Source: Hibiscus mutabilis
Taxonomy: Eukaryota > Streptophyta > Magnoliopsida > Malvales > Malvaceae
Length of the DNA: 64,000 nt
NCBI GenBank assembly: GCA_019671005.1
Contig: CM033741.1
Span: 6,448,001-6,512,000 of the forward strand
Reading direction: 5' to 3'
Below, piece by piece: positions 23,864 to 36,680 of the stretch. The notes under the pieces are model-generated. The model worked only from the letters and a program-made list of their open reading frames with translations, did no database searches and was not told where the DNA came from. Each line of letters starts with the position of its first letter. Positions within the stretch are counted from its first letter, which is position 1. The translations under genes and the position numbers were made by a program.

Positions 23864-26800
23864 ATGATACCAGAAACCAGAAATGAGGCTGAGGATTATA
23901 AGTTGAATGTTGAAGTTCCTGAAACTGCCCATGCTGTTAGCACTGGTACATACAAATCTACATTTTCTATGTAAAAAGATTGTTCCTTTTCATTTCCTGA
24001 ATTCTGGGTTCTTCTTTTTGTATTTTACTTCATGTTTTTTTTTCTTTGGTTATGACAGATTTGTTTAGTTTGAAATCTGGGATCTTGTTTTTATTTTCCT
24101 TGTTTTCTGCAAACTGATGAGTAGTTTCATTTTGGGTCTCAAAATGACATAAACAGGAGTTATTCTCTTGGGGTTGGTATTTTCCATTTGAGCTCATTAG
24201 AATTTTGTTTTATTTTTACAGATTCATGGCTCCAGGCAGGTTTTGTTTTGACCACTGGTGTCAACAGTGTATTTGTCTTGGGATATTCGGGGACAATCAT
24301 GGTCCCTCTCGGCTGGATAGGAGGCGTAGTCGGTTTACTGCTAGCCACCGTGTTGTCGTTGAATGCGAACATGCTTGTTGCCAAGCTCCATGAACATGGA
24401 GGAAAGAGGCATATCAGATACAGAGAACTTGCAGCACAGATATACGGTACGAGGCTTAAGTAAAACGAAGACGGAATCGCAGAATCTCATTTATTATAAG
24501 ATCTTAATGTGTAAATTATATGTTTTTATTTATGCTTGATGATCACAGGTAGGAGAGCCTATACTATTACATGGGCAATGCAATATGTCAATCTGTTTAT
24601 GATTAACATTGGATTTCTCATTCTGGGTGGTTCTGCTTTAAAGGTAAGACCAGATTGTTTAAACACACCTTACTTTCCTTGTCCAATCTACATTTTGAGT
24701 TGAAGATAGTTGTTACAAACGGTTGCAGAATATCCCAAAGACGATCTCGACATTTCCGACCTTTTTCTATGCTTATCTGCTCCATGAATAAGGAATCTGT
24801 TTGTCGATTTACATGAAGGTTCATATAGAAATTATAGTCCTGAAATCTTTAACATGTGAACATGTAATGCAGGCTTGCTTTGCCGTTTTCAATTATGAGC
24901 ACACCATGAAACTTCCATACTGTATTGCGATAACTGGGTTTGCTTGTACTTTGTTTGCCATATCGACACCACATCTGTCAGCTCTAAGAGTATGGTTGGG
25001 ATGTTCAACAGTTCTTGGCCTGATATATATCATCGCGGCATGCGTGCTTGCTGCTAAAGACGGTATGTTCCCATATTTTATATTCGCGTTGTTCTTTATC
25101 ACATGGAAAGTTTCATTTAATAATCTCAGACTGGTGATTGAACTGCAGATGAAAATGCAAATAGAATCCTTAATAAACCAGTTATTTTCCTCTGTATTTT
25201 CTTGTAAAGACATAACATAGATTGACCCCTAGTCAAAGAGAAATCTTGCTTTACGGAATCCAAGCCTCGGAGTCGGATGATTTCCGGCCTCTATACCAGG
25301 ATGAAAGTTGAGCCAGCTTTACTTGATTCAGTTAGAAATGAGAGCTTTCCAAGAGGTTTAAAGCTATGCTAACCTTTTAGCTTGTTTAGGTCAGTCTGAC
25401 CCTGTGGGAACCTCTATGTTGGTTTTTACTCGCCGGAAATAGGAATATTGGCTCGATCAACGAGTTAAGGCATTCGGGTGTTTGTTGTTAGCTACCTTGA
25501 ACTTGAAGCCGATCACTTTAGAGCTTTAGATTACGTATCTGTTAACTCTCGAACTTTAAACCTTAATAAGTTTTTGAGCCATAATATTCATGAAGCCAAA
25601 TAGATCCTTGCCTGTTGTCTATCTATTAAACCAGCACTGTTTAGCTCCTGCAACATTGAAAGAAATTTGCTCGATTTTCCGATAAGACTGTTAGCTTACC
25701 TTGAGCTTGGGGGATATACTAGCATTGACTTTAGCCTTTCATATGAGTGGCTTGTGTTAATATCATTCAGATTCACTTAAGAGTTTGATTTGGAACCCTG
25801 ATGTACTCCTTTTTGTCCTACTGATATTTTCCTGCATTTATATGACAATAATGATTCCGATGCTGTTATAGGAATTAAGGCACCTCCCCGAGATTATAGC
25901 ATACATGGGAAATCAAGTAGCAGAATTTTTACAACTATAGGAGCATCTGCAAATCTTGTGTTTGCATTCAATACTGGAATGTTACCAGAAATACAGGTAG
26001 GCCAGATATCTTAATGATTACAAGTTCATCCCTCCGGTGTTGGTAATAAAAACCTTGAAACTTCTTCCTTTAACACCATGAATTAGTGTTTAGATCAAGG
26101 TTCTATATATGGAACTTCATGTTTTATTCGACACACATTGGTTCCAGCTCAGCCATACTGATCCATCCGTTTCTGTTTCGGTCTAGAAGTTATGTCTTGA
26201 AAGTCGAGGAAAGATGGGTGGGTTAGGGTGGCTCCTAGATTTAAATCATACTCATTCCGAATATTTCCTATAGAATTTGTCGAAATCGTTGTTCTCATTC
26301 ATCGAAATCTAATTACTGTAACTCTACGACAGGTTGAATTTGTAGCCATGTTGCATTCCCTTCCTATTTTTATTTCTCTGCTTCTGACATATTATTTCTC
26401 ATAACAGGCAACAGTGAGGGAGCCTGCAGTGAAGAACATGCTTAAAGCTTTGTACTTTCAGTTCACCATCGGAGTTGTACCGATGTTTGCCATTACCTTT
26501 ATCGGCTACTGGGCTTACGGAGCAGCAACATCCACATATTTGCTTAACAGTGTAAGCGGTCCGCTTTGGATTAAGGCAGCTGCTAACATCTCTGCGTTCC
26601 TGCAATCCATCATTTGTTTGCATGTAAGTATGTGTACTTGTTTGTATCATCAACCACTTTTAGCAATTCTCCACTAATCTGACGCGTTCCTCCGCTACCT
26701 GCCGTTAGATATTCGCGAGTCCGACTTACGAGTATTTGGACACCAAGTTCAGTATTAGAGGAAGCGCGATGAAGCTTAACAACTTGTCCTTCAGGATCGC

Positions 26801-27086
26801 AGCAAGAGGCGGGTACCTTGTTATCAGTACACTGGTGTCAGCTCTTCTTCCGTTCCTCGGAGATTTCGAGAGCCTTACGGGGGCATTGAGCACGTTCCCT
26901 CTAACATTTATCCTAGCAAACCACATGTATATTGTGGCAAAGAAGAACAAACTGAGTCTGTTACAAAAGTTCTGGCATTGGTCCAATGTTGTCGTCTTTG
27001 CTATCATGTCTGTTGCAGCAACAATTGCAGCTTTAAGGCTCATAACTGTGGATTCCAAAAAATATCATGTATTTGCAGATCTGTGA
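23864..27086 (+). CDS. Proline/GABA/betaine-type amino acid transporter (ProT family, AAAP superfamily)
   Basis: Seven exons with GT-AG introns give 436 residues, the usual ProT length: 23864-23945, 24222-24446, 24549-24643, 24873-25062, 25872-25996, 26408-26623, 26709-27086. The start follows a short leader and gives an acidic N-terminus (MIPETRNEAEDYK) before the first membrane segment. Family signatures include SWLQAGFVLTTGVNS, VLGYSGTIMVPLGWIGGVVG, KRHIRYRELA, GASANLVFAFNTGMLPEIQ, NMLKALYFQFT, FLPFLGDF-like LPFLGDFESLTGALSTFPL and the C-terminal YHVFADL. About eleven hydrophobic segments can be counted. Known ProT proteins are plasma-membrane H+ symporters for proline, glycine betaine and GABA; that function is transferred from the family. 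The loop after exon 3 (ALKACFAVFNYEHTMKLPYC) differs from the more usual aromatic-rich version. All splice junctions keep frame and I see no lesion. Confidence 0.95.
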
Positions 27087-27706
27087 TTAGCTACTAGGGG
27101 CCTAGAAAAACACCCAAAAAATTACAGAAACCCGATTCGGATGTAATGTTCGTTTCGGTTTCCATTAGAGTAATAATATTAATGTAATGTATTCAGTCAG
27201 TTCTCGGTTCATAAGTTAGAAAAAAATACAAGTATTATTCGAACCGAGCTGAATTACATTTTAATTTAACTTTAACATGCTTGTAATTTTGGTTTGGTTT
27301 CTAAGAAGATCAGAATATTTTAACTGAATGCTTGTTTCTTTTCAAAACCTTGTCCAAATGATACAAAAGCTCGAGCCATAACATATTCGAGTTCGACACA
27401 AACCCGTCATAAAACAACGTATTCTGCTGGTGTGCGTGAGAATCCGGGGAATGGAAATCTAAAATACGTGTAGTTAAAGAAGAAAATGAAAAGAAACCTG
27501 AACGAATGATTGATTAGTAGCAGACATGAACATCTCACCTGGAAAAAAATGCAGATTGTATTTTGAGTAGTATGATATGAACTCTTCATATATTTGCGTT
27601 GCGTAAATGGGACCGGTCTTCATATAGTTGCCCTTTAAATGACTTTGCCAGCTTTCTCTGCATAACAAAGGTTTTCTATCAATCTCCAAACCACTCAAAA
27701 TATTAA
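27087..27706. other. 3' flank of the transporter gene
   Basis: This contains the likely 3' untranslated region (ATTAGAGTAATAATATTAATG near 27165) and then unassigned sequence. The short minus-strand frames at 27407-27698 have no known domain. Confidence 0.5.
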
Positions 27707-28328
27707 GGTTAAATTAGACACAATTCACTTAATTGTAAGTAAGATTACAAATAAGTCCCTGAATTTTAACATGTCATCTCCAAAAACGCAAGTAATCAAC
27801 TGCAACAATCAAGTCATTTTATCGTTAAATCGCAAAAGGCAATCTAATGTGAAATATTTTAATCATAAAATCCAAATATTTCAGAAATATATAATTGAAT
27901 ACACCCAATTAATCGATTGTAACAATCAAATCACGTGCAATATAAAATCAAGTGTTTACGGTGACAAGTGCACCCCAAATTTCTTTATAAGATTCACCTT
28001 AATCTCCTTGTTTGATTCATTGGATTGGATTCTCGGACATCTCTCTCAAAAGTTGCAAAATAACTCAAAAACATTCAAACTTTTTGAATATCGATCTACT
28101 TCATCCACCGTCGTATGGCCTCCATCTCAAGATATGTTCTTCCTATCACCAACGACAAACCCTCCACAGTTTGAATTGTTTAATGGAGCCCCCAATCTTC
28201 ACGAAGCCCAAAACTCAAATCACCCATTTGTAACAAAATTAATTGAGCGACTTCATTGTAACATTTTGAAACACGATGATGCATTTGTAAACTTATTAAT
28301 AATGGGGTGATTCATTTTGTAATTTACC
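27707..28328. mobile_element. MITE-like element with GGTAAATTA ends
   Basis: The left end, GGTTAAATTAGACACAATTCAC, and the inverted right end, GGTAAATTACAAAATGAATCAC, are similar inverted repeats. Phrases such as TTACAAATAAGTCCCTGAATT and CATTTGTAAACTTATTAATAATGGGGTG are typical of plant repeats of the GGTAAATTACA group. A 179-residue frame spans part of it but overlaps a second frame and shows no domain. No target duplication was found. Confidence 0.5.
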
Positions 28329-30366
28329 AAGAAAAAGAACTAAAAAAATCTAGCAATACTTTTCAACTTTAGTATCGAGATATAACGACACAATTACCTG
28401 ATTTATTTAATCGAGTAACTCGGTTATAATTTTTCAAAATATAGTGACTCATTTATAAGTTTACTAATAATAGAGTGGTCTTATGGTATGATTTATTCAA
28501 AAAATAAAAGCAGCAGATCAAAGGAATTCCAACTTGGAGTGATGCTAGTTAAATGTACATAAATAAACAATGTCAAAGAATTCATAATGTAATGGAATTT
28601 CTTGAAAAAGAATATCAAAATAGCATACATTAATCTGATAAATAAATAAATAAAAATATCTTTCCATCAAAGAGTGTGCAAAACTATTTGTTCTTTAAAT
28701 AAATCTCTAGTGGCAATAATTATGGACCGGACCCAATCCTGTGATTTTCCCCTTGCCTAGGCCTGACCCAAATAAGGATGGACGAAGCTAAAGGGGGCTG
28801 GCAGGGCCCAGCCACTGTGGCCCACCCCAACGTTTCATTATATTTTCAAAATTGATCATCATAAAAATTTATTTTATATGTTATAAAATAGTTTTTGTCT
28901 TGACGATAAACTATTGTTTTTTTCGTGAGCTTTTTAACGGTGGGTGACAAAAATAAGAAAATAACGTAACGGTGGTGATGATTTTACAAAAAATAATAGT
29001 TTGATGACAAAAAAAAAACAAGAATAGTTTAGTAATCAATGGTGTTGTTTACCCTATTTTTAAGTAGGTGAGTAATTTTTTTGGTGTACTTTTATTAACT
29101 ATTTTTATTTAATATTGGAAATAGTTATATTAAATAATTTTTAAATATATAGAGTTTTATTTAATATTTAAAAATAGTTATATACTCTTGTTATTTCCAA
29201 AAATAATTAATATATTAAATATTTTTTAAATATATACTTTATATTTATATACTCTTGTTACTTTTTTAAAATTTTATCCAAAAATTTAATATTTAAAAAT
29301 ATTAAGTTATATAAATTTTTATCCAAACACTTTTAACTTAATATTGGAAATAACAGGTTAAAAAAACATATCATGAGAATAAGTTAATAAATTTTGCTCA
29401 TAGTTAATCTTATAATTCTTTGATCAAACACGGTAACCTTACATTTATGTAAATAAATTAAACAAAATAATATAACATTCTTAATAATGCAAAAATAGTT
29501 TTAATTTCGTGCATCTATAGGTAGAAGAGCCTCTACATGTTACAAGTTGTCGTCCCTAAAGCCGAGGAAGGCTAGGGGTTGAAAGATTTGGAAAGCTGGA
29601 ATAAAGGTTGTGTTATTTAATGAAGAAAATCTAGGTAGACCAATAAAGTTAATCGAAACGGCAATTAGGTTGGTATTACTTAAGCAGGTTTTGAGTTCGA
29701 GGTTTTGTGTATATAGAAAATCTCTGCTGAAAGACCCACTCACCAAAATTCAAGGGTCTATTCAAATTAATTAGAATAAAACTTTAAAAAATCGAGAGAG
29801 TAAAAAAAACAGAATATCTAGGTAGGTCAAGGATCCATGTGGAGAGCTTGGCACAAATGATCACTTTGACAAGGAGTAATGCAAGGTGGTGGTGGGCGAA
29901 ATTCTAATATGTAATTTTATCGTATACTTTTTAAAAAGTCTAATATATTTTTGGAGTTATGTTTCCACTAGTTTTATGTAATTCCGCCACTTGGTAGTAT
30001 AAAAGCTTGAAATATGCTTAAATTAGTTTCTCTGTATCTAATAAGAGGTAAACGGTTGACCACCTTTCAAGCTTATCTCAAAACAAATAAATTTAAAGTA
30101 AATAAAATAACGCTCAAACTTAATTATTTTTTAGTAAAAAATAACCAAATAAACTAATTAATTACTAATAAATAAACACATGCGTTTACCTCGTCTGCTT
30201 TAAAATCCTCCTCCTCTCTTCTTCTTCTTCTATCCTCAGAGAAATTTGCAGAGTAGCAGCCACAATCTTTTCCTTTTCCTTTGGACTGCCTCAAAACAAG
30301 ATTCTTCTCTTTTTCTAAGTAAGAATTCTAAATTTTCTTGTCTTTGGGATTCCTTCATCGTGTAAC
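28329..30366. other. Intergenic DNA, degraded repeats
   Basis: No gene is seen. A locally GC-rich segment at about 28725-28835 (GGCCCAGCCACTGTGGCCCA) belongs to a dispersed repeat type. From 29090 to 29350 a segment about ATATTTAAAAATAGTTATATA repeats itself several times. At 30200-30320 a CT-rich segment followed by TTTTTCTAAGTAAG looks like a plant 5' leader with a splice donor on +, but no coding exon follows on that strand. Confidence 0.4.
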
Positions 30367-30440
30367 GGGAAGCTAGAATCAGATCCATGGAAGCACTTGA
30401 AGCATGACTTGTGGAACAGAGGCATAAAGACTAACTGAAC

Positions 30441-32423
30441 TCAAGCTTCTGGAACACAGGCACCCACCCGCTTAATCGATGCAGACTTGATAAGATGATT
30501 GTAACTTCCTTTCTCTTTGAACAGCTAGGAGAAGTGAAGCTTGCAATACAAAATACCCTCCAGTGCTGTATAATTTGATGGGCTTATAGGACAGCCACCA
30601 TGAGAGCATTTGAAACATGACTTGTGGTAAGACTGTCCTTCTACCATTACCTATCCAAAAATTTGGCAAAAAGGTACTAGATTAAGCATTTCAATGATGA
30701 CATAAGCAATTACAGTTGCAAATTCATGCAGTAATTAAGGCATCGATTGTAAGAAATCTTAAACGTTTTTGACATCTTGAAACCATACTTCAATTCAGAG
30801 ACGATGCTCTTTAGAACCCTAAACCGATCAAAAGGTTCTGAAGCTCTATGTTTGTCGCATTAGTCAAAGAAACAAATAGTAACTTGTAACTTGATGACAT
30901 TGCACATCTTAGGAGAGAAATTGGTTATTTGAATGGAACTTGCAGAACTCTAAATGTACTTATCCCGCCTCTATGAAGAGGTGAGTCTTTTACATGAATA
31001 TATATGCTAAGCTAATCCTTCATCTTTTAAAGTAACTATTACAGCTAGGCCTGATTTCATCTGTTCAAAAACTCGACCATCCAGAAATTTTACTTTGAAA
31101 AGCTTGAGCCTTAGTTGGCAAAGAAAAAAGGATAATACGAAATTGCCTACAATACAAAAGGGAAACACGGCATACTTCTTCAGGAGTAAACCTTGTAAAG
31201 ATTCAGATGAGTGTGCTGGGCTCACACATACTGATAAGTTGGGACTACATGTTTGAAAATAAGAAATAGACAGCCAAAAATAAAAGTCTTGTGATTGCAG
31301 AAAAGACGATTCCGAGATTCTACCTTCTCAAGTGGATAAGCAGTTTTTCCGCAAGTAGCACATTTTTCTTGTGGCCCCGAAATCATGCTGGCAGCTTTGC
31401 TAGGTGATCTTGTCTGAAATCAATCCAAGCTACTTGGAATTAGAAAGAATATTAAGCAGTAAGCACCTTACCACACACCATATAATCATTCTTTTCCCAT
31501 TTAATCAAATATCAAACACATGCAGTCTTGGAGGGGAGATTTACCAACTCGGGAGTTAACTTTTCAGCCGACCTTGCAGCTGCTTACAATAAAATTAACG
31601 GCAGTATTAAACCAACAAAACCAAACTTGTAAATAACCAAATGAAGAAATTTATCCTCCAAGAGAAAATAACTTACGTGACTGAAAATTCTTGTTAAAGT
31701 TACCCGTCTCCTTGAAGAGTTGCTCAAAATGAGGCTTGCAATAAAGGACACTTTCCATTGAGGAGTAATTGCCCAACTGAAAATACGTTAAGAGGCTACT
31801 AGGTTAGGACTAGAAACTACATTACATAAACCAATAAAGTTGGCCGACAGAATCTATCACGTGAACCTATATTACTTGGACTTAGGTATGAGTGTTGCAT
31901 GTACGACTATTTGTCTAACATAAGCGTGTCCAACTTCATCCAAGTATTCTCCATGTCCTAAAATGAAGAGTCGGAGGAACATAGACAACTCTGGTTTAGA
32001 GAGCATAAAACAAAACCAACTCTTTCTAAATAATGCGAGTGTTTAACAAAGAAGATTCGTCCTTGCATACATCGGTTGATTACCCATTCTAACTAATAGT
32101 AACTAACTTAACCAGGAAACAAAATAAAAGCTTAGTATCTTTAGCAAGATTGCAGTAAATGGCAATAGCTATATCATAGTTTATTAGCTTTAAGCCTAAT
32201 CAATGTACAAAACAAGCAATGGCAACTATATTTGTCATCTATATTGACCCATTGAGCAGAAAATGGTCGAAACGCGAGTAAAAACACATTACCTTTAGTG
32301 TCCCTTTGCAATGAAGCAAGACTTATGGTAAGGAACCCCATCAGCTTACAAAAGTTCCACAGGATAAACAGTCTTCTCCAAGTCACAAGCCTTGTATTTC
32401 TGCTGGGTAGCAATAAAAGACAT
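30441..32423 (-). pseudogene. WLIM2-type LIM-domain protein pseudogene
   Basis: Five coding exons on the minus strand match plant two-LIM proteins of the WLIM2 group (actin-bundling proteins, by family knowledge): 32293-32423, 31677-31776, 31545-31579, 31324-31413, 30441-30650. Recognisable pieces are TQQKYKACDLEKTVYPVELL, YCKPHFEQLFKETGNFNKNF, RSAEKLTPEL, TRSPSKAASMISGPQEKCAT, CGKTAYPLEK and YHKSCFKCSHGGCPISPSNY. Splice sites are kept, so it arose from a genomic copy, not a processed transcript. Lesions: an in-frame TAA at 32346-32348; about ten missing bases after TGCTTC in exon 1, removing zinc-ligand sequence and shifting frame; the first zinc cysteine replaced by tyrosine, with an inserted residue nearby; an in-frame TAG at 30525-30527; and a zinc-site histidine replaced by leucine just before it. 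Exons 2 to 4 remain clean, so decay seems recent. Confidence 0.9.
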
Positions 32424-33079
32424 GGCTCCAATATGCTTCAAAGATGTTCTTTTTTTCAGCTTCAATTCAATTTGCTCTCTTATATTTGTCTGTATCAACA
32501 GCTCAAACATTTTGAAAACCAAACACAAATCAGAATTAGATAATGTCAAATTCAACAAATTAGCCATAAAGTTCATAACTTTGAATCAGATTATTCAACC
32601 ATTGATTATGGGATAAAGAAAAAGTGAATGGCAATCCATAGATCAAGTAAAAAAACAAAGCATAAATCCCAGAAAATTTTGTTCTTAGAGCATCCTGAAA
32701 ACCTCTGATCTGGGACTTGAAAAAGAATCATCAAAACCCAGTTAGCTGATCTAATTCTGAAATCATATTAAAAACCCCAAAAAGAAATGATTAACACTAG
32801 CAAACAAAAATGGGTTAAACATTGAAACTTGAGAAGGGAATAAAAAATGTACCTTCAATAGATCTACAAAATAAGAAGAAGAAATGAGAGCTAAAAAGAG
32901 TGAGAAAATGGATTAATTGCCCAGTATTGTGTCGTGTTTCACTTTCAAATAATTCAATTATCCGACAACGTTGACCCTTGTTTGTTGCGAACAATCACTG
33001 GTTTTTTAAGTTTTATGTTTTAACTAAAATGATGTCTTTGTCACCGGCTCTCTTTTTCCTCCTTACGAGATATATTATT
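32424..33079. other. 5' flank of the LIM pseudogene
   Basis: On the minus strand this should hold the former 5' leader. GATCTATTGAAGGTACATT near 32852-32870 looks like a leader exon followed by a splice donor, and a GA-rich tract lies just before it. No other gene is visible. Confidence 0.4.
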
Positions 33080-33365
33080 ACGGTCCAATTCTGTCATTAC
33101 CCCCGTATTATACATAAGTTGTATATTTAGCCCCTATACTCCAATTTGATTAATTTTAATCTTGAAAATTTTTTAATTGTAAAATTTCAATTCTTACTTA
33201 AATAATACAAGAACAATATGGTTAAATTAAAAGGAAGTAAAATGATCAAATTGGAGAACATAACCTAAATCTACAACTTGGACTAAAATTGATCAAATCA
33301 TACTACATGAGCTAAATCCAAAAAAAATGTACATTGTACAAGGACTAGTGGAAGAATTTGGCCTA
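33080..33365. mobile_element. MITE-like element with GGTCCAATTCT ends
   Basis: The left end, GGTCCAATTCTGTCATTACC, and the inverted right end, GGCCAAATTCTTCCACTAGTCC, are similar. The inner text (TTTAGCCCCTATACTCCAATTTG against its complement GATCAAATTGGAGAACATAA) extends the symmetry. There is no coding sequence. End positions are approximate. Confidence 0.5.
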
Positions 33366-34182
33366 TTTATTACTCTAGAAATTCGATATTTTATCTATTC
33401 TCCATTTCTGTTTTGTTTTTGTTTTCCTTCTTCTTCTTATATTCAATAATCTATTTAACTAACACTCAAGCAAGGTTTAGTTTTACTCGATACTAGTGGA
33501 TTCGGCTCGAACTCAAAGTTCGTCAAGATTAAAATTTTAGGCTCGAGCTCGAAGTGAACAATATGAGGTACGAGATCAGCTTATGTTATTGGACGGATAA
33601 AAAGAAGAAGGAAAAAAAAACAAAATTAATATATCATTTATGAAAGAAGAATAAAAATTAAAATGATGGAAATTTTAAATATAAATGATTAAATTTATTG
33701 AATTGTTTTGTATTAAGACTAAATTAATGGATTATATAAATTTTGAAGACTAAAATTGTTATTATACCGGATCACATCACTTTCGTCTAATATTTAACGG
33801 TCATTGACCTAATTATAATAATATTTTTAATTAAATAACATGATTATTATCAAACTTATAATTAAGTAATCTAAAATGTAATTTATACATAATTTAATCG
33901 AACCGTCACTAACTGATAAAAAGTACATATCTAATAATTTTTTGAAAAATGGAATGACCCAACTTTGATACGTCAAATTTTTATTCAAATCCAATTATGT
34001 TTTAATTCAGTGTACTAAACTTGAATTCATGGAAGAATTATTTGGAGGTATTTAATGTAACATTTAATATTATGGTAACGTATTAGTAATTTTTGAACAT
34101 CTTTAAAATACATTAATTTTATTATAAATAATTTTTTATTAAATAGAGATATTACATCCTGAAGGTAATATCGGAATTTGTA
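33366..34182. other. Intergenic DNA, no gene seen
   Basis: AT-rich sequence. Near 33480-33560 there is TCGAGCTCG-rich text like that of the hAT-like elements, but without clear termini. A segment GAAGAATTATTTGGAGGTAT at about 34031 also occurs inside both copies of the next direct repeat. Confidence 0.4.
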
Positions 34183-34430
34183 CTTATATAAGATGAAATA
34201 ACATGAGCATATTCTATTATCCGTCCAATTATTCGATACTAGTGAAGAATTATTTGGAGGTATTTAATGTAACTTGTGGCTCGAGATCAGCTCGACTCGG
34301 CTCGTGCAGTGGCAGTCATGATTTTCATATAGTGGGGTCAGAGTAGACTTTGAGGTACGGAGATTCTTATATCACTACAATATAAATATGGTTGATCTCA
34401 TACCCAAACAAATCAAGTGGGGTCAATTCT
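34183..34430. repeat. Direct repeat, copy 1 of a 250-bp segment
   Basis: From TATATAAGATGAAATAACATG to GTGGGGTCAATTCT this segment matches 35764-36013 with few differences. It includes TGTAACTTGTGGCTCGAGATC and TAGGTACGGAGATTC-like text. It is non-coding. About 1.3 kb of unrelated AT-rich DNA separates the copies. Confidence 0.9.
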
Positions 34431-35763
34431 AATATTTCAATGAAAATTTTTATACTAACTTATTGAAAACTCCATTTAACTCTTTGAAAATCTCATACTA
34501 AAATAAATCAAGTATTTGTTTGATGCAAAAATGGATTTGTCACCCTTTTCTATTGTTTATGTTGATCCAATTCTTTATTCTTCTTAAAGTATTAGTGTTC
34601 GACATCTATATTTGACGCATATCCGTATATAGACAGGAGCGGTTCAAAGGTTTACGGTTTTTGTGCAATTTATTAAAACGAAACCCTTTAATTTATAATC
34701 TCAAAGATATATATTTTTTAAAAAATATTTTTATTTTAGTAAAAAATATATTGTGGGTCCTCTTTAAAGTCATATTTTTTTTTATTTTTTCTTGCAATTT
34801 ATTAAACTAAAATTTTTTATTTTTTCCTATAAACATTTAATTTAATTTAGAGGTCATGTGTGATCGTTCGTTTCGCATCTATCCAAAACCCTAGATACAA
34901 TGGATATAACCCTCTAAGATTCCTTCAAATATGAGAAAAGACATTCTTTGATACATGGAATTGCCTTGTAACTTTGAACTTTTGAATTTCGAATGCTCTT
35001 CTAATCTATGTTATACCGACTTTTGATTGTTCTTGAAATACTATTTTTAAAATGTAAGAAGAAACCAAAAAAATTCATTGTTATTTAATATAAGGTTGAT
35101 TCAATTAAAAATATACTTAAGAAATGATAATAAATTTAAACTGATAAGAGACAATTGAAGACTTTTTATTGTTCATTTTTTTAATTTTCAATTATTTACT
35201 ATTTTTTAAAAGTTTATTATTTTTTTAATATTATTGAGATTTTATTTGAATGAAGCTCGAACAACTCAATTCATATAATTAGATAATAAGATAAGACCCA
35301 TCAACTCGAATAATTCATTTTTCTAATTCGACTTGACTCGATTGAACACTCGTCGTTACATCTACATTCCTCTCATTTGTCACATTTTGCTTAATCACTC
35401 GGTGAAGCCTCCACGTGTCAAACATATCAACCTGATTTACATTTGGCATCCATGTAAAGCATGTGAACATCACGCTACATCAATGCCAGCTCATAAATAC
35501 ATCAAATTTAAATTATTTAGAGATTTAATTATTTTTTTAAAAAAATTGAAAGATAAAATGAGAAAATTTTAAAATATTTGAAGATTAATTAAAATTTTTA
35601 AAAAATTAAAATTTAATAAGAATATCAAATAAATTAGAGAAATTTAATAAAAGTTTTTTAAAAAAACTGAAGGGTGTAATATAAATTTCTCCGAACATTG
35701 AGGATGCCAAGACTCGTGTAGTCTCTTCTTGACATCCGTTCCTCAATTGAATCATGCATTGTA
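34431..35763. other. AT-rich spacer between two direct repeats
   Basis: No recognisable gene or element. A 79-residue frame at 35333-35572 has no known domain. The spacer could be a remnant internal region if the flanking 250-bp copies were LTRs, but I see no primer-binding site or polypurine tract to support that. Confidence 0.4.
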
Positions 35764-36013
35764 GTTATATAAGATGAAATAACATGAGCATATTCTATTA
35801 TCCGTCCAATTACTTGATACTAGTGAAGAATTATTTGGAGGTATTTAATGTAACTTGTGGCTCGAGATCAGCTCGACTCGTCTCGTGCAGTGGTAGAGTC
35901 AGGATTTTCATATAGTGGGGTTAGAGTAGACTTTGAGGTACGATGATTCTCATATCACTATAATATAAATATGGTTGATCTCATACCCAAACAAATCAAG
36001 TGGGGTCAATTCT
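35764..36013. repeat. Direct repeat, copy 2 of a 250-bp segment
   Basis: Close match to 34183-34430. The similarity stops exactly after GGGGTCAATTCT, where the Copia-like array begins, which suggests the array was inserted next to or inside a pre-existing copy. Confidence 0.9.
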
Positions 36014-36147
36014 CATACTAGTTCAAAACAGTTGTTACTTCTTACTTTGTATGCTTATTACCTCCAACCTTGACGACTAGAGTCTTGATCGGACGTTGGC
36101 TCTGAATTTTCATTTCAAGTTTTTTTTTGTACTCCCCTTGCCTTTGA

Positions 36148-36680
36148 TTATTTGGTGGTACAAAGGATAATCATACCGTCCGTGGCGTAGTCCTTCCCTT
36201 CAACAAGCCAGAATATTTGATTTTCGGTTAACTTCTCACCATCAAAATTCAACTTCTTGTAACACATCAGAAATATAAACTCATCAACCAACTGTTCATT
36301 TAAAAGACCACCTTGAACCTTCAAAAGATAGAGTTCAGTGTTGTTGGAGGTCTTTATCGTCTCCGGCTCCAACGGCTCCAACAACACTATATAAAAAGAA
36401 AAACCTAATTTGGTTTTTTCTTCCAAGATTCTCTGGATACGTTTGGCGTTGTTTGTCGAGGTTGCAAGAAAGAAATGTATATCTATATTGTCTAACTCGT
36501 TCGCCCAAGAAAAGATGAATTATAGTTGTTTGAAATAATAACTCAGACGTCCCTTTTTCGTTAAAAGCTTGAACTCGTTGACAAGAGCTTCGGCAATTTC
36601 TGCTACGACAGGAATTCAATTTTCTACCAATTCTTAATATTCCTTTGAACGGAGGAAGTTTTCCATAAGTATCGTACAAA
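36148..36680 (-). pseudogene. Unrecognised conserved segment joined to a Copia gag N-terminus
   Basis: The minus strand encodes, with a frameshift and stops, gag-like N-terminal text (YGKLPPFKGILR in one frame, equivalent to the VPKFDGHYDHW region of Copia gag). Then comes a segment I do not recognise: AEALVNEFKLL, FFLATSTNNAKRIQRILEEK, LGFSFYIVLLEPLEPETIK, LNEQLVDEFIFLMCYKKLNF and NQIFWLVEGKDYATDGMIIL. The same segment is present at 46757-47190 (AKRIQRLFEEKTK, MLLEPVTIKHSKNTKFYVLK, QVYWTVEWKNQAPDGISLL) and in shorter form in the two middle units. Shared substitutions across units suggest it was once coding. I can offer no function. Confidence 0.6.

Noticed and set aside
24160..24384. Minus-strand frames opposite the transporter exons
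   Set aside because: They are shadows of the conserved coding exons on the + strand.
27771..28310. 179-residue + frame
   Set aside because: It lies wholly inside a MITE-like repeat and contains no known domain; a second frame overlaps it.
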